Part shown: in pieces, positions 41,264 through 52,135 of the stretch
Position numbering within the stretch: position 1 is the stretch's first letter
How the letters are laid out: each line of letters begins with the position of its first letter
Assembly: GCA_963989385.1 (NCBI GenBank)
Contig: OZ022506.1
Coordinates: 12,047,841 to 12,111,840 of the forward strand
Reading direction: 5' to 3'
DNA from: Ctena decussata
Taxonomy: Eukaryota > Mollusca > Bivalvia > Lucinida > Lucinidae
DNA length: 64,000 nucleotides
Made by a program: the position numbers and the translations under genes
The notes under the pieces: generated by a model
Told to the model about the DNA's origin: nothing
The model's input: the letters and a program-made list of their open reading frames with translations, nothing else
Database searches by the model: none

Positions 41264-41510
41264 TTAAGGGGGCTGGTTACACTTTCAGGGTAAGTAACTC
41301 TGCTATTTTCATGCTAGGCATCTCTCTTGAGAGTTGTCAACACTTAAAGGAAAGAATTTGCTCTCTTGGGAGCAGATTCTTTGCTTTATCAGTAGACCTC
41401 TTTTGAAAAGCCTTTATTGTCCAGGGAAACAATCAAAGGGTCTAAAAAGTTGTCTCCCTCAGTAAAAATGGCAGATAAAACAGAGAGTACCCATACATCT
41501 AAAGCCACTC
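41264..41510. mobile_element. MITE family G, copy
   Basis: GTAACTCTGCTATTTTCATG, AAAGGAAAGAATTTGCTC, GGGAGCAGATTCTTTGC, AAAGTTGTCTCCCTC and GAGTACCCATACATCTAAA follow the family order. Confidence 0.6.
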
Positions 41511-41670
41511 CCGAAGAAAAGGTGGCTTGGAGCATGTGTGTACTGAGAAGCCTTTTCTCCACCATTCTTGAACTGCCCTTTCTTCACCAGTCTGTCAGAT
41601 GAGGCTTTGAACCAAGGTTTCTGTGTCTGAGTGATACTGTTTTAGGGAAGCATTTAACCAAAGTTCACTC

Positions 41671-41824
41671 CCACTGCATAGCGCAGTCAGTAAGGCATCT
41701 GACATAAGCCAGAGGTCCTGGGTTTGATAGCCGGTCCGGCCACTTACTTTCATTTCTCGTTCTACTGATTCAAGAAAAGTAGTTGTCAGTTACTGGTGAA
41801 AGTAAATGCACTTAGTACTGAGAC
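41671..41824 (+). mobile_element. tRNA-derived SINE, 5' part
   Basis: CCACTGCATAGCGCAGTCAG (box A) and GGTCCTGGGTTTGATAGCC (box B) give a clear tRNA-like head. The body stops where the 41825-42250 MITE begins; the tail continues at 42251. Confidence 0.72.
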
Positions 41825-42250
41825 GAGTTTTATAAGGCTAGGAAAAGTAGCCGCTACCTAGCGATAAACTTCCTACCCGTTTTATAGAGGTAGGAAAAAT
41901 AGCCGCTAGCCTAGCAAAGGTAGATCCTCGAAGTGGTGCTATCTTCCCTACCTTTCAATTCTATTCCAGAGTCAATATGGCGTCCTTGTCAACAATTTGT
42001 CTGGGTCTAGAATTTGATGACAACACATTCATTAATTTTAGGACCGAATTAAAATGAAGAAAAAATGTCCTTGTTATGCTCAACGGGAATATACGTATGT
42101 GTTTAACCTCAATAAAAGAGCCAGCTTTTTGTATGGATGAGAGACGCCATTTTCCCTAGCGCTATTTTCCCTAACACCGTTTTTTAACATGCTAGGTTTC
42201 CTTCCCTGGCTACCTCTACCTCTATCTTAGCCGCTAGCCTTATAAAACTC
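41825..42250. mobile_element. TIR MITE inserted in a SINE
   Basis: GAGTTTTATAAGGCTAG at the left and its perfect 17-bp complement CTAGCCTTATAAAACTC at the right. The interior has several AGCCGCTA / TAGCGGCT-like short words and is non-coding. Superfamily not assigned. Confidence 0.75.
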
Positions 42251-42378
42251 ATCACTGGTCAACTGCTTAGGTCTAAGCCTGCCCTGGAATAGTGTGGTTA
42301 GGTTAACTGACCATCCCGACATGACCATAGCTGTTTACCGTGGACGTTAAACAATAACACAACAACAACAACTCACAC
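42251..42378 (+). mobile_element. tRNA-derived SINE, 3' part
   Basis: Ends GGACGTTAAACAATAACAC followed by an (AAC)n-type tail, a common end of molluscan SINEs. Together with 41671-41824 it makes one SINE of about 280 bp. Confidence 0.65.
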
Positions 42379-42514
42379 CAGTCAATCTCTGTTACCTGCA
42401 TTAACTAGATAGAACAGCAGCCTTGCAGTTTATCATTCTTTCTTAACACAGAGGCTAAAGAAATCTCATTTCATTTGGTCTTTTCCTTAATCAATGAGAT
42501 ACACCTATATTACC

Positions 42515-42682
42515 CCTGGTTGACTATGTATATACAAGGGCTGCTACCAAAGGAAAGAGAGTCCTAGTTCCCCATTGACCTGATCATCATGGCTAAACAA
42601 ATTTGTTTAGCCACAATGACCAAGTAGTTTTGGAACAGCTCTTATTCATTTCGCAACAGCCTTGGAAACATAGTTAACCAGG
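42515..42682. mobile_element. fold-back MITE family F5, copy 1
   Basis: CCTGGTTGACTATG ... CATAGTTAACCAGG with inner arms GTCCTAGTTCC / GGAACAG and the perfect centre GGCTAAACAAATTTGTTTAGCC. A second copy is at 50116-50292. Confidence 0.8.
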
Positions 42683-42734
42683 TGTGTAGATACACTCTGG
42701 TACGCATGATATTAGGTAGATAAACACTGGATGT

Positions 42735-42905
42735 AGAGGGGTGAATGAGTGAACTCCGGTTTAACATCACAACCACACAATATTATTAACTCCTGCAGAG
42801 ACCAGGACGGTGCTTTAAAGGCTTATCTTGTGGGCCAGAGGCAATGGGAATCAAACCTGTGACCTCTGGATTGATAGTGTAGGACCACACCCTTCCTGGG
42901 GTTGT
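42735..42905 (-). mobile_element. tRNA-derived SINE, reverse copy
   Basis: Minus strand: a box-B-like AGGTCACAGGTTTGATTCCC precedes, downstream, GTGATGTTAAACCGG, a GTTAAAC-type SINE tail. Box A is degenerate. Confidence 0.5.
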
Positions 42906-43240
42906 AGTGGTGAACACTTAAGGATAGGACAGCCTTGGTTTATAAATCAAAATGAAACACCAGTGATAGCTTTTGGTACTGACTTTAATATTAAAGTTGT
43001 CATTTTAATACAAAATGGTCATTTATGAGAAGTAATAAGCTTCATAATAATAATCTTTCACATGATGATGATGAAAACCATACACATAATGACATGGTTG
43101 ACTGTTAAATGACAAGATATGAATCTCTGCTTACAGCAGTGAACAGGCTTACCATTTTTGAAAATTAGAGCAAGGCTAGACTCGGGAGCTGTCTGCTCAG
43201 GGTGAACACTGTTAGCTAATATCTCCCGATCTGCCATATT
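42906..43240. other. nothing recognised
   Basis: AT-rich DNA with no supported feature. Confidence 0.4.
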
Positions 43241-43330
43241 GTGCTAAAGTATTTTGACATCTAAACTAATTAATTTTCCATTTTTCCAAAATGGAAAATT
43301 AATTATTTTAGATGTCACAATATTTAAGTA
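43241..43330. mobile_element. fold-back MITE family F2, copy 3
   Basis: GTGCTAAAGTATTTTGACATC ends mirrored, with the centre TTTTCCATTTTTCCAAAATGG. More diverged than copies 1 and 2. Confidence 0.7.
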
Positions 43331-43365
43331 AGACATGGTTAAGACATAAAGGACTTGTAAGAATT

Positions 43366-43860
43366 TGAAGGTGTTTAAAGCTTTACAGTTGAACAGGTGT
43401 AGTTTAAGGGGAAACACCTCTTATTTTCTTTTTAGCTTCCCTTCTCTAAAGGAGTCAACTCTTAACCCATTCCAATTGGGATACCCCTTTAGAGGTATCT
43501 GGGCAAACAGATTGGAGCCATATCAGGCCCCACAAACGTGGGGCTGATCTGAGATCCAAACTGTTTACTGCCTAGACATCATTTCTACAAGAGTTAGTTA
43601 GACCAATATTGTCAAAATATTCCTGATTTTTGATGCAGACGACAATTTCAGCAGACGACCAAAAATACCCAGAATACAATGGGTTCAACGAAAGTATGTT
43701 TGCTTCTCAAGGAGCAAATTCTTTCCTTTCAGAGCAGATCCTAATTTGGAAGGGCTGTTTTATCAACAGAAGCAAACAGGAAGACACCAAAGTTGTTTCT
43801 TTTGGTAAATTCCTGGAAAAACAGATGTACATGCACTTAACACTTAATATGGTAGAGTTC
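43366..43860. mobile_element. MITE family G copy split by a piggyBac-type MITE
   Basis: The left part reads CTTCTCTAAAGGAGTCAACT and the right part resumes CAACGAAAGTATGTTTGCTT, as in other copies where TCAACACTTAAAGGAAAG reads through. The interruption is 43466-43683. Confidence 0.65.
43466..43683 (-). mobile_element. piggyBac-type MITE, 218 bp, second copy
   Basis: Preceded by TTAA (43462-43465) and followed by TTCA (43684-43687), a one-base decay of TTAA. The ends are CCCATTCCAATTGGGATACC and ACCCAGAATACAATGGG. It is the reverse complement of 12049-12267 in layout. Confidence 0.8.
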
Positions 43861-44280
43861 CAAAGAACTATTTGGCGATTTTGGCATAAATTTTCACAAA
43901 CGCACAAACAGTGTTTGGCAGAAAGGTGGCTTAGTGCATCAGCATACTGTATGGTATGCGGCAACAGCAAAGACTCTGACCAGACTGCATGGCTGTGCAG
44001 GCTCATCTAAGCTAAGCCTTTGCTGTCAGCATATGTGTTAAGCACCTTTCATGTGTCAAGACAACAAAAACCAAGAGCTAGGCTGAAAGAAGTCTTTAAA
44101 ATGTTCGAGATCAGAAGAACACTAACACTGCTTTTGCTTAAAACAAAGAGCATTTCTGAACACTGCTAACAAACAAAGAACTATCTAAACAAGGTTTTTT
44201 GAAATATTCCTATCCACAGATACGTCATGAGACTATCATTTCTTAAGTATTTGAGCAACAAAAACCTGATTACAAACAGC
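43861..44280. other. nothing firmly recognised
   Basis: Words such as AGACTCTGACCAGACTG near 43973 recall the F1 interior but the F1 ends are absent. No gene. Confidence 0.35.
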
Positions 44281-44475
44281 GCCCTAGATAAGATGGAGTA
44301 TTTGTTGATTATTAGGGATAATTTTTGTTAATTCTGCATGAAAATATATGTTGTGACCCCTCATCTGAACCGTCTTGTTGAGACGGTTCAGATGAGGGGT
44401 CACAATATATGGTTTCGGTGAGAAATAAGAAAAATTATCCTTAATTATCATCAAATACTCCCTCTTATCTAGGGC
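44281..44475. mobile_element. fold-back MITE family F4, copy 3
   Basis: GCCCTAGATAAGATGGAG ... CTCCCTCTTATCTAGGGC, with an almost perfect central hairpin ACCCCTCATCTGAACCGTC / GACGGTTCAGATGAGGGGT. Confidence 0.85.
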
Positions 44476-44509
44476 TCTCGTTACAAACAAACTAAAAGCT
44501 ATGAGCCGT

Positions 44510-44970
44510 GAGCTCCAGGTAAAGTGGCATTTTGAGGATAATTCTGTGAGAAATTTTCTTATTTCTCATTGAAAACATATGCTGTGACTCTTTATTAGAA
44601 CAGTCTTCAGCCCTGGATCGAAGGGGTGGGCTTTAGGGCTTCAGCCCCGCCATCTAGTCCTCTGTGCTATGTATAATATGTAGGCCTCCAGATAATAAGA
44701 TGTATGTGATGACATATATTTTCAATTCTCCCCCCCCCCCCCCCCCCCCCCCCGCCCCCCCCCCCTCCCCCCCCAACACCCTCACACATTTTCGATTCTC
44801 CCCCTCCCCCCCAACACCCTCACACACACCAGTATGTGATGGTCTAGATCTGGGGATCTGGGCCTGGTCTTGCCGAGACTTACTTCTGAAGGGTTACAAC
44901 AGATATTTCTATGCAGAAATATGGAAAATTATATTGAAATAAATTATCCCTGTTACTCCTTGTCTTGAGC
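44510..44970. mobile_element. fold-back MITE family F4, copy 4, interrupted
   Basis: The left arm GAGCTCCAGGTAAAG...GAAAACATATG...TTAGAACAGTCTT is separated from the right arm (GGGTTACAACAG...AATTATCCCTGTTACTCC...GAGC) by about 270 bp that hold a poly-C tract, in place of the usual short centre. Confidence 0.65.
44730..44774 (+). repeat. poly-C tract
   Basis: About 24 C, then a G and further C runs with single interruptions. A CCCTCCCCCCCAACACCC-type stretch follows twice with TTTTCGATTCTCC. Length is uncertain in any assembly. Confidence 0.85.
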
Positions 44971-45945
44971 ACTGAATGAAATATTTAATAGTAATAATCA
45001 TCTCTTTATTTTGAGAGAATAACATTAAGCATATAAATACACTTACTAACATAATGGTCTTCTTTAGAGGAAAAAAAATCCGAACATATAAACATAGTAC
45101 GGTATGTACATTATGAACACATCTACCATTGCAATCTTTTAATCAACTTGATGATAAAATTAAACATTACATACATGTACAGAGTAACAAAACTGAGTCT
45201 AAAATATAAAATGACTTTTGATAAAAGAAGTGCAATTGCACATACCGTATTTGACCTAATTAGCGCTCATGCACCTATAAGCATACATTTTGGTAATTTT
45301 TTAGGCATATGACATATTTAAGGCTAATACCGTATTAATCCTACTAAACACCCCTGCTCTAATGAATTTCCAAAAATAGAATGATGCATGAATCAAGGAG
45401 CAAGAGTTGACCCCTACTGAGAAGGGAGGCAAAAATAGAGTTGCTTCATCTGAAAGTATACCCATTCACCTTAATACTGTTAAAGCTATTTTGGCAGTGG
45501 CTGATTTACTACACTTAAGACTCTAAATTATGCTTCCTTTCGAAAAATGCAACACGCCCGGGGTGTTGAGTAGGATTAATACAATATCTTTACTGGTTTA
45601 TCTCTTTGTTTGCTACTTTACAAGAGCTGAAAATGCTACAGAATCTTTCATTTTTCATTTGTAAACCTTCTCTATCCTTCTATGACCATAAGCAGCTTTT
45701 TGTCTACATGTGCTTAACCGTTGAATTTGTTTCCTGCAGTATATAGTAAATCGTTGAAATGTGCGCTTAGAAAGAAAATTTACAACAAGTATTTGTCTCC
45801 ATTTTGAAAAAGTTAAGCACACAGTGCGCTAAAAGAGTTGATTACGGTATTATTGTGTAAGGTATTTAATAAAAGATAATGTCTATCGGAAATTCTCAGT
45901 TGCCATCCTGCAGCTTTAAGGTATTTGTCCGACATGGTCAGTAAC
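44971..45945. other. nothing recognised except a family G fragment
   Basis: At about 45380-45480 an inverted fragment of family G is visible (GGAGCAAGAGTTGACCCC, GAGAAGGGAGGC, TACCCATTCACCTTA). The rest is AT-rich without supported features. Confidence 0.4.
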
Positions 45946-47060
45946 AAGAGTGTCCAGAAGACAAAAAAGCATGCCTAACGTGAGCTTGACTTTCGCAGCG
46001 ATGGTGATGTTAAAAGTGTCGAGTATAATGACTGCCATCCATATAGGGACTGAGAGATATGATAAGTCAGTGAAGCATAAAATATAGGTCATATCCATAC
46101 TTGGATGTTGATGTTAAAAAGTTCTTGTCCATATGTAAGAGTGGGCCAAGTATCATGTCTCTAACCCATGTAGGGGCTGAGGGTTATCATAAAATCAGTG
46201 ACACCTATCATAAAGTCAATGATGGAAAAATATAGGTCAAATCCATACATGGCTAATGCTGCTAAAATGGTACTGCCCATATATAGGTGTGTGCCATGTG
46301 TCATGGCTCAAACCCATATAGGGACTGAAAAATACCATAAAATCAGTGAAGTGTATCATAAAGTCAACCAAGCAAAAATATAGGTCAAATCCATACATGG
46401 ATGGCACAGGTGAAATGATCTTGTCCATATGTAAGTATGTGCCAAGTATCATAATCATGGCCCTAACCAATACAGAGACTGAGAAATATCATGAAGTCAG
46501 TGAAGCATATCATTAAGTCAATGAAGCAAAAAATACGATATATGTCAAATCCACAATAGTACATGTTGCTGAAATGATCTTGTCCATAATTGAGCTGCGA
46601 CACGAAAAAAACCCAAAGTGGTTGTGGGCCCAGCACAGACTCAGATCAGACTGGGCGGATATACAGGTTGATCTGATTCTGTGCTTTGCGCACAAACACT
46701 TTGTTGGTTTTCTCATGTCGCGGCTCAATTATGTAAGTGTGTGCAAAGTGTCATGACAGTAACCCATATAGGGTCTGAGAAATATCAAGTCAGTGGTTAA
46801 AATGTAGGTCACTGTCCTACCAAAGTCAGTAGACCATGACAAGTATGTCAAGGTCATAAATGGTACATTCCTTCAGGTGATCATCTGCTGATATAAGTGT
46901 GTACCAAGTTTCATTACTCTAGCCCTTATAATTGTGAGAAAAAAACCTAAACGCTAAAGGTTGACATAGTTTAAACTGCTCACAGACATGGACATGAACA
47001 AGAATGTGAACATAAACGCAAACCCTGACACATACTCGGACTATGATGCCAGGGGTATAG
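45946..47060 (-). repeat. tandem array, about 155-bp units, HINE-like
   Basis: Units contain ATATAGGTCAAATCCATAC, CTTGTCCATATGTAAG, GTGCCAAGTATCATG and ACCCATATAGGGACTGAG. The left edge CAAGAGTGTCCAGAAGACA resembles an inverted Helentron-like 3' terminus (CTTG plus hairpin). An F1 MITE is inserted at 46591-46727. Confidence 0.65.
46591..46727. mobile_element. fold-back MITE family F1, shortened copy
   Basis: TGAGCTGCGACACG ... CGTGTCGCGGCTCA-like ends with GGTTGTGGGCCCAGC inside, inserted in the tandem unit between CTTGTCCATAAT and AATTATGTAAGTG. Confidence 0.8.
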
Positions 47061-47616
47061 ACTAAGCTCTCCTATCCTTTGCAAAGGCACAGTAAAAATT
47101 GGATCATAAAGTCAATTTCTAGGAAGCATAAACAATTTTCAAAACTAAAAGGAGTAAATCGTAACTTAAAAGCTTGTAAAATGTCAAGACACACTTGCTC
47201 ATAATAAATGATATTTAACTGGATTTGGAAAGGATAACCTTTGCAGTTCTCTTAACATGTCTTTTGATGGAGTATTGTTATCGGCATTGAGTATTATACA
47301 TACTGCGCTTTTTTGGAGTTTAACTAAACTGTTTATGTTGGACTCCAAATTAAGCAATCATGATTAAACAATCATAAAAGACATGTTTACGAATTACAGT
47401 ACTGTTTCATGCTTGTTTTATCAACATATTTCAAGAGAAGGTTTAACAAGGTAATTCTTTGTGTTGTATTTAAGCAAATTAATGCAACCAGACAATCTGT
47501 CTTCTGTTGAGTTTTTGATTTTTAGATGGAAACAATTAAGAACCATGCTAAGATATAGTTAAAATTGTGAGAACTGGAAATATTCTTGTATAATATTTAT
47601 GTATGTAAAAAAAAAA
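47061..47616. other. nothing recognised
   Basis: AT-rich DNA with no supported gene or element. Confidence 0.45.
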
Positions 47617-49330
47617 CTAGAAATGTGTCCATAGGACAGGATTGCCCCCGCCTAGTGCTTTGAGTATGATGGCACCTTGATTAAGTTAATGGCACTTGTA
47701 GGCTTGTAGGATAACTAGGTTCATAGAGGCAGACTTGTACAATATAAATGGCAAATCAAGAGACACAAATAACAAAACGACCTATGCAGGACTAAAGGCC
47801 CTGTCACACTACAACGTTTCAGACAACGTATGCCAACGTATGAAAAATTTATCCAATACGCTTGCATACGCTGGCATACGCTGGAGATAAATTAAAACAT
47901 TAAACAGCAGCCGGTTTTGGAACGCACACATAGCGTACTGAAACGTATAACTAACTTATTCACAACTTATCCCTAGCGTATACATAACTTATACAAGCGT
48001 ATAACAGCGTGTTCCCAGCGTATCTGTAGCGTTCTTGTCTTATGCCGAACGCATGCACAACGTTAGTCTAACTTATGCCGACCTTATGTATAGCGTGTTG
48101 GAGCGTGCTTTGATGTAAAGCGATGGCTCTCTACAACTCTTTTTATTGTAGTGGACGTTGATCGATGGACATGCCTAAAGAACGAAAATTAGAGAACTTT
48201 GCAGGTAGTAGCTGACCACCTGCATGCCTACCGTCGTCCTATTCATCACCCGACTGCCGTGCCTACGATGGTAGCCCATTTCCCTCTCGCGCAGACTCCA
48301 ATGCCTCTTTAGTGGTATCAGTGGCGGCATCTGCAGCAGCTGTGATGGCATCTGAAGTATTAACCCCCTCTTAAGCCCCAAAACGACAAGCAGAAGCGAT
48401 CCAAGAAGATTCCTTATTTAAAAGTGATGAATTGCTGATCTGTATCCAATATATATAGCTGAAGCCGAGGTCGCTGGCGAATATGTTACCTAAATACGCT
48501 CAGTGCGTTCGTGATACGTTGAATAAGTTCTAAGGTCGTCAGGCATAGGTTGGATACGTTCGGTATAAGTTACAGGTAAGTTACCTATAAGTTAGAAATA
48601 AGTTACGCGTACGCTCCACAATGGACATGCTGGCTGCCGACGTATGTCAACGTATGATTAACTTACCAGTTACGTGCATGAACGTACGCATAACTTACCT
48701 GTTGCGTACACCAAACTTATGACTAACTTATAAACAATACGTCGGCGTACGCTGAAAATTTTATGCATGCACAAAATTTTGGGCCGCATTCGACGTACAA
48801 CAACTTATACCAACGTATTTGAGCGTGCTCGTAACTTGTTCATAACGTACCCCTAACTTATTCAACGTACACCAGCGTGTTTGCTAAATTTCACATACGT
48901 CGGCATACGCTGGTGCTATACGTCACTGTGTGACAGCCACATAAGTTATAGGCTGGACACAAAAATGTTTTCACTATAGCCTATACATGAAATTTACATG
49001 CCCAGTGTGACCTCGACCTTCAAGCTAGGGGTTTGTCATGATGATCATTTATACAATATAGTTTTGAATCCTACCATGCAGGATAAAGTTATGGACAGGA
49101 CAAAAACATGTTTCACTGAAGCCTATGCATAAAGTTTAAGTGCAGACTGTGACCTTGACCTTTGACCTAACGATACGATTCTTGCATGTAACACATCAAC
49201 TTGTCATGATAATTATTTATGCCAGATAATTTTGAAATCCCATCATGCAGGACAAAATGTCACTACACTGACTGCAGCCTATGCACACAGCTTAAGTGCT
49301 GACTGTGACCTTGACTTTTAAGCTAGCAGC
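47617..49330 (-). mobile_element. H2-like Helentron-like element, reverse, partial
   Basis: Read on the minus strand the 3' end is AGGCGGGGGCAAT, a TGTCC/GGACA hairpin and CTAG at 47617. The interior has about 140-150-bp units (GACTGTGACCTTGACC, ATGCAGGAC, AAGCCTATGCATAAAGTTTA) at 47640-47797 and 48939-49330, split by the 47798-48938 element. The 5' end was not located. Confidence 0.55.
47798..48938. mobile_element. 1.1-kb element dense in ACGTA / CTTAT words
   Basis: Ends GGCCCTGTCACACTACAACG and CGTCACTGTGTGACAGCC are imperfect inverted repeats. Almost the whole body is built from short words such as CAACGTATG, GCATACGCTGG, AACTTAT and AGCGTA on both strands. No protein is encoded; a motif-saturated DNA transposon is the likely reading. 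Superfamily unknown. Confidence 0.65.
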
Positions 49331-49565
49331 GTGGTAAAATGACTGTAATTTGCAGCCATCTAACCAAACACATTTAGACATTGCTGAAAGATATATATCT
49401 GCGTAAGTCTGCTACATGAGACTGCAGTAAAGCGATGAAGGCACACCTGATAAATATACAATTCCATTCTTACATAGTATTCAGAATTCAAGCTTTCGCA
49501 AATAGTTTTCCAAGCTATACCAATGCTATTCAACTCGTAAAGCATATTAGCATAAACTGATGGGA

Positions 49566-49635
49566 TTATCACAAATCTCCTGAAAGTGGCCAAACCGAAT
49601 TTTCGGTTTGGCCACTTCCAGGATTTTTGTGATAA
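49566..49635. repeat. 70-bp hairpin
   Basis: TTATCACAAATC and TCCTGAAAGTGGCCAAACCG face CGGTTTGGCCACTTCCAGG and ATTTTTGTGATAA. The central GGCCAAACCGAA/TTCGGTTTGGCC is perfect. Confidence 0.85.
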
Positions 49636-49663
49636 CTTTTTATATCTTTTACTTCAAAGCAAA

Positions 49664-49901
49664 TGAGCCACGACGTGAGAAAACCAACAATGTGGTTGTA
49701 CGCCCAGCGCAGACTCGGATCAGCCTGGGCATCCGCCCAGTCTGATCAGAGTCTTCGCTGTCCGCATGGAGGTAGCTTAGACCCTTAGCTATCCTTTAAG
49801 CGCTTAGCGAAGGGTCTGATCAGGCTGGGTAGATGTCCAGGCTGATCTGAGTCTGAGCTGGGCAGACAACCACTTTGTTGGTTTTCTCGTGTCGCGGCTC
49901 A
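49664..49901. mobile_element. fold-back MITE family F1, full length 238 bp
   Basis: TGAGCCACGACGTGAGAAAA ... TTTTCTCGTGTCGCGGCTCA with the inner GCCTGGGCATCCGCCCAG and CTGATCAGGCTGGGTAGAT arms. Confidence 0.85.
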
Positions 49902-50115
49902 AATATTGTGTGTAAAAATATGCTATATACTTACGAGTCGTATAGCATAGTTTTATTCTGACAAATGATTAGCATGACCATGACCATTGAATTTCCATGT
50001 CAGAATAGAATTGTACAGTTACCAGATGTGGAAGAGGAACATACAATTTAAACTTACATCAGCTGAATTTGGTTAGTACATGTACGTCATAATTATGAAA
50101 TTGAAATCCCCGCCT

Positions 50116-50292
50116 ACTGGTTAACTAGTTACCAAACAAAAAAGGGCTGTTACCAAACCAAAAAGAGTCCTAGTTCCCAAATGACAGGGTCATAGTGGCT
50201 AAACAAATTTGTTTAGCCATGATGACCTTGTAGTTTTGGAACTATGACTCTTTCATTTCGTAACAGTCTTGGAAATAATATAGTTAACCAGT
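50116..50292. mobile_element. fold-back MITE family F5, copy 2
   Basis: ACTGGTTAACTAG ... TATAGTTAACCAGT with the perfect centre GGCTAAACAAATTTGTTTAGCC shared with 42515-42682. Confidence 0.8.
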
Positions 50293-50479
50293 TGTGAAAT
50301 ATACACAGCACACGAATGACATTACTACCATATTTATTCAGCTATAAGAAGTGTGGAATAGGTTGGGGTGGCGGTTGGGGGGTCTCTTTCGAAGTTCCTC
50401 AAATAGGTAAATCATTGGCATGTAATTCTGCTATAACTGGGGTTTTCTCCTCCACAAGAATCAACAAGCGAACTGGATG

Positions 50480-52135
50480 AATTTATGTCACCCGCCTTTG
50501 ATAAAAAGTTGGGGGGATGCACACAATATCCAAAACAATATGACCTACACACATGAAGTACCCATTGTAAACGCAATTTGATAGATTTGAACTAGAAATA
50601 TGGCTAAGTTGGAAATCCATGAAAAGTAAGAAAAATTTATCTGGAGATTCTACAAAAATCACATGCAAGCTCTCAGACCATGTTAAAAAACACCTGCACA
50701 GTTTCAAATGATTGGTTCAAAATCCCAAAGGGAGCTGCACACAAGGTATCCACAGCTTATACATCTTGTCAGTATTTGGGCCTAAGTTCGAAACATGAAA
50801 ACAATGACAAAAAATATCAGACTGTAATCTTAAAGTCACATGCACATTAAATGACAATGAAGAAGAAGCCTGCAAAGTTTCAAAATTCTTTATGCAAAAC
50901 TGTAGAGGAAGTTGTGCACACTTGGTATATACTGTCAATAGGTCTTCTGAAGTGGCAAAATGACTTAGTTCATAAAGTAAAAATAGTGGTAAAACATTAA
51001 CCGACCATAAGCCCTGAGGCACATGCACATAGATCTACGGACCATAAGGAAGGTGCCTGCAAAGCTTCAGAATGGAAAATGACTTAACCCTCTAGTGCCC
51101 AAACATAGAATGCACTATAAGAAAACATTTACATTCCAGCCAGCCACTAGCTTTGGGAAGTCAAATTGAAAACAGGGTCTGAATTTGTGTTGAGGTCCAA
51201 GGTTGCTGAGATATACATGTAGCATATATGCTACATTGGGCATTAATTTTTCAAAAGTAGTTTTTTAGGGTCAATAACTCAAGTGTTAACAATAGTTACG
51301 GGGCACCTTTTTGGATGAAAAAAGAATGTATGAAAACGAATCTATTGGCATATATGTATCAGGGATATCTGAAAAAGTAAAGTCAATATCACAGTTTTTG
51401 TTTTTATTGCCCGATGTATCATATATGATACATTTTGTGTTTTCGAACTTTGGCGACTCTTGGTGTCTGATAAACGCACTTTAGGCATATCATTACAACT
51501 GGAATGGTTTAATCTTATTTCTTGATATCTTAACTGATTTTCTAGCAGTATAAGGTAACATAAAAGTCAATATCCTGGTCACGGCACCAAATCAGAGCCA
51601 TGTAGCAGATATGATACACCGGGCACTAGAGGGTTAAGTTCGCAAAGTGGAAAAAATAGTAAAACATTATTTGATGATAACCTCTAAAGCACATGCATAT
51701 CTACAGACCATGAGAAAGAAGCCTTCAAAGTTTCAGAATGATTCATGAAAAACTGTAGGAGGAGTTGCCCACACAATTAAGGTATGTACCGGATGCTGAA
51801 AACTAAGTTCGCAAAGTGGAAAAAATAGTAAAACATTATTTGATGATAACCTCTGAAGCACATTTATATGTACAGACCACGAGAAAGATGTCTGCAAAAT
51901 TTCAGAATGATTCATGAAAAACTGTAGGAGTTGCCCACACAAGGTATGTACTTTAAAGGTCTTCTAATGCTGAAAAATGACTTAAGTTCGCAAAGCAAAA
52001 AGAGAAGTGGTAAAAAATTATTTGAAGAGAACCCCTAAGGCACATGCACATCTACAGACCATGAAAAAGAAGCCTGCAAAGTTTCAGAATGATTAATGAA
52101 AAACTGTAGGAGGAGTTGCGCACACAAGGTACCTA
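50480..52135 (+). repeat. about 180-bp tandem array
   Basis: Units contain GTTCGCAAAGTGGAAAAAA, TAGTAAAACATTATTTGATG, CACATGCACATCTACAGACC, GCCTGCAAAGTTTCAGAATG and AACTGTAGGAGGAGTTGC. It is interrupted at 51084 by a piggyBac-type MITE. A G run (52144-52160) follows its right edge. Confidence 0.82.
51088..51633. mobile_element. piggyBac-type MITE, 546 bp, with perfect termini
   Basis: TTAA at 51084-51087 and 51634-51637 flank CCCTCTAGTGCCC and GGGCACTAGAGGG, a perfect 13-bp inverted repeat. Removing the element and one TTAA restores GACTTAAGTTCGCAAAG, exactly the sequence of the intact unit at about 51981. Inside, palindromic words (TGTAGCATATATGCTACAT, ATGTATCATATATGATACAT) occur next to GGGC/GCCC. 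It is non-coding. Confidence 0.92.

Noticed and set aside
43920..44040. Degenerate F1 copy
   Set aside because: Only short inner words match; the TGAGCCGCGACAC ends are missing.
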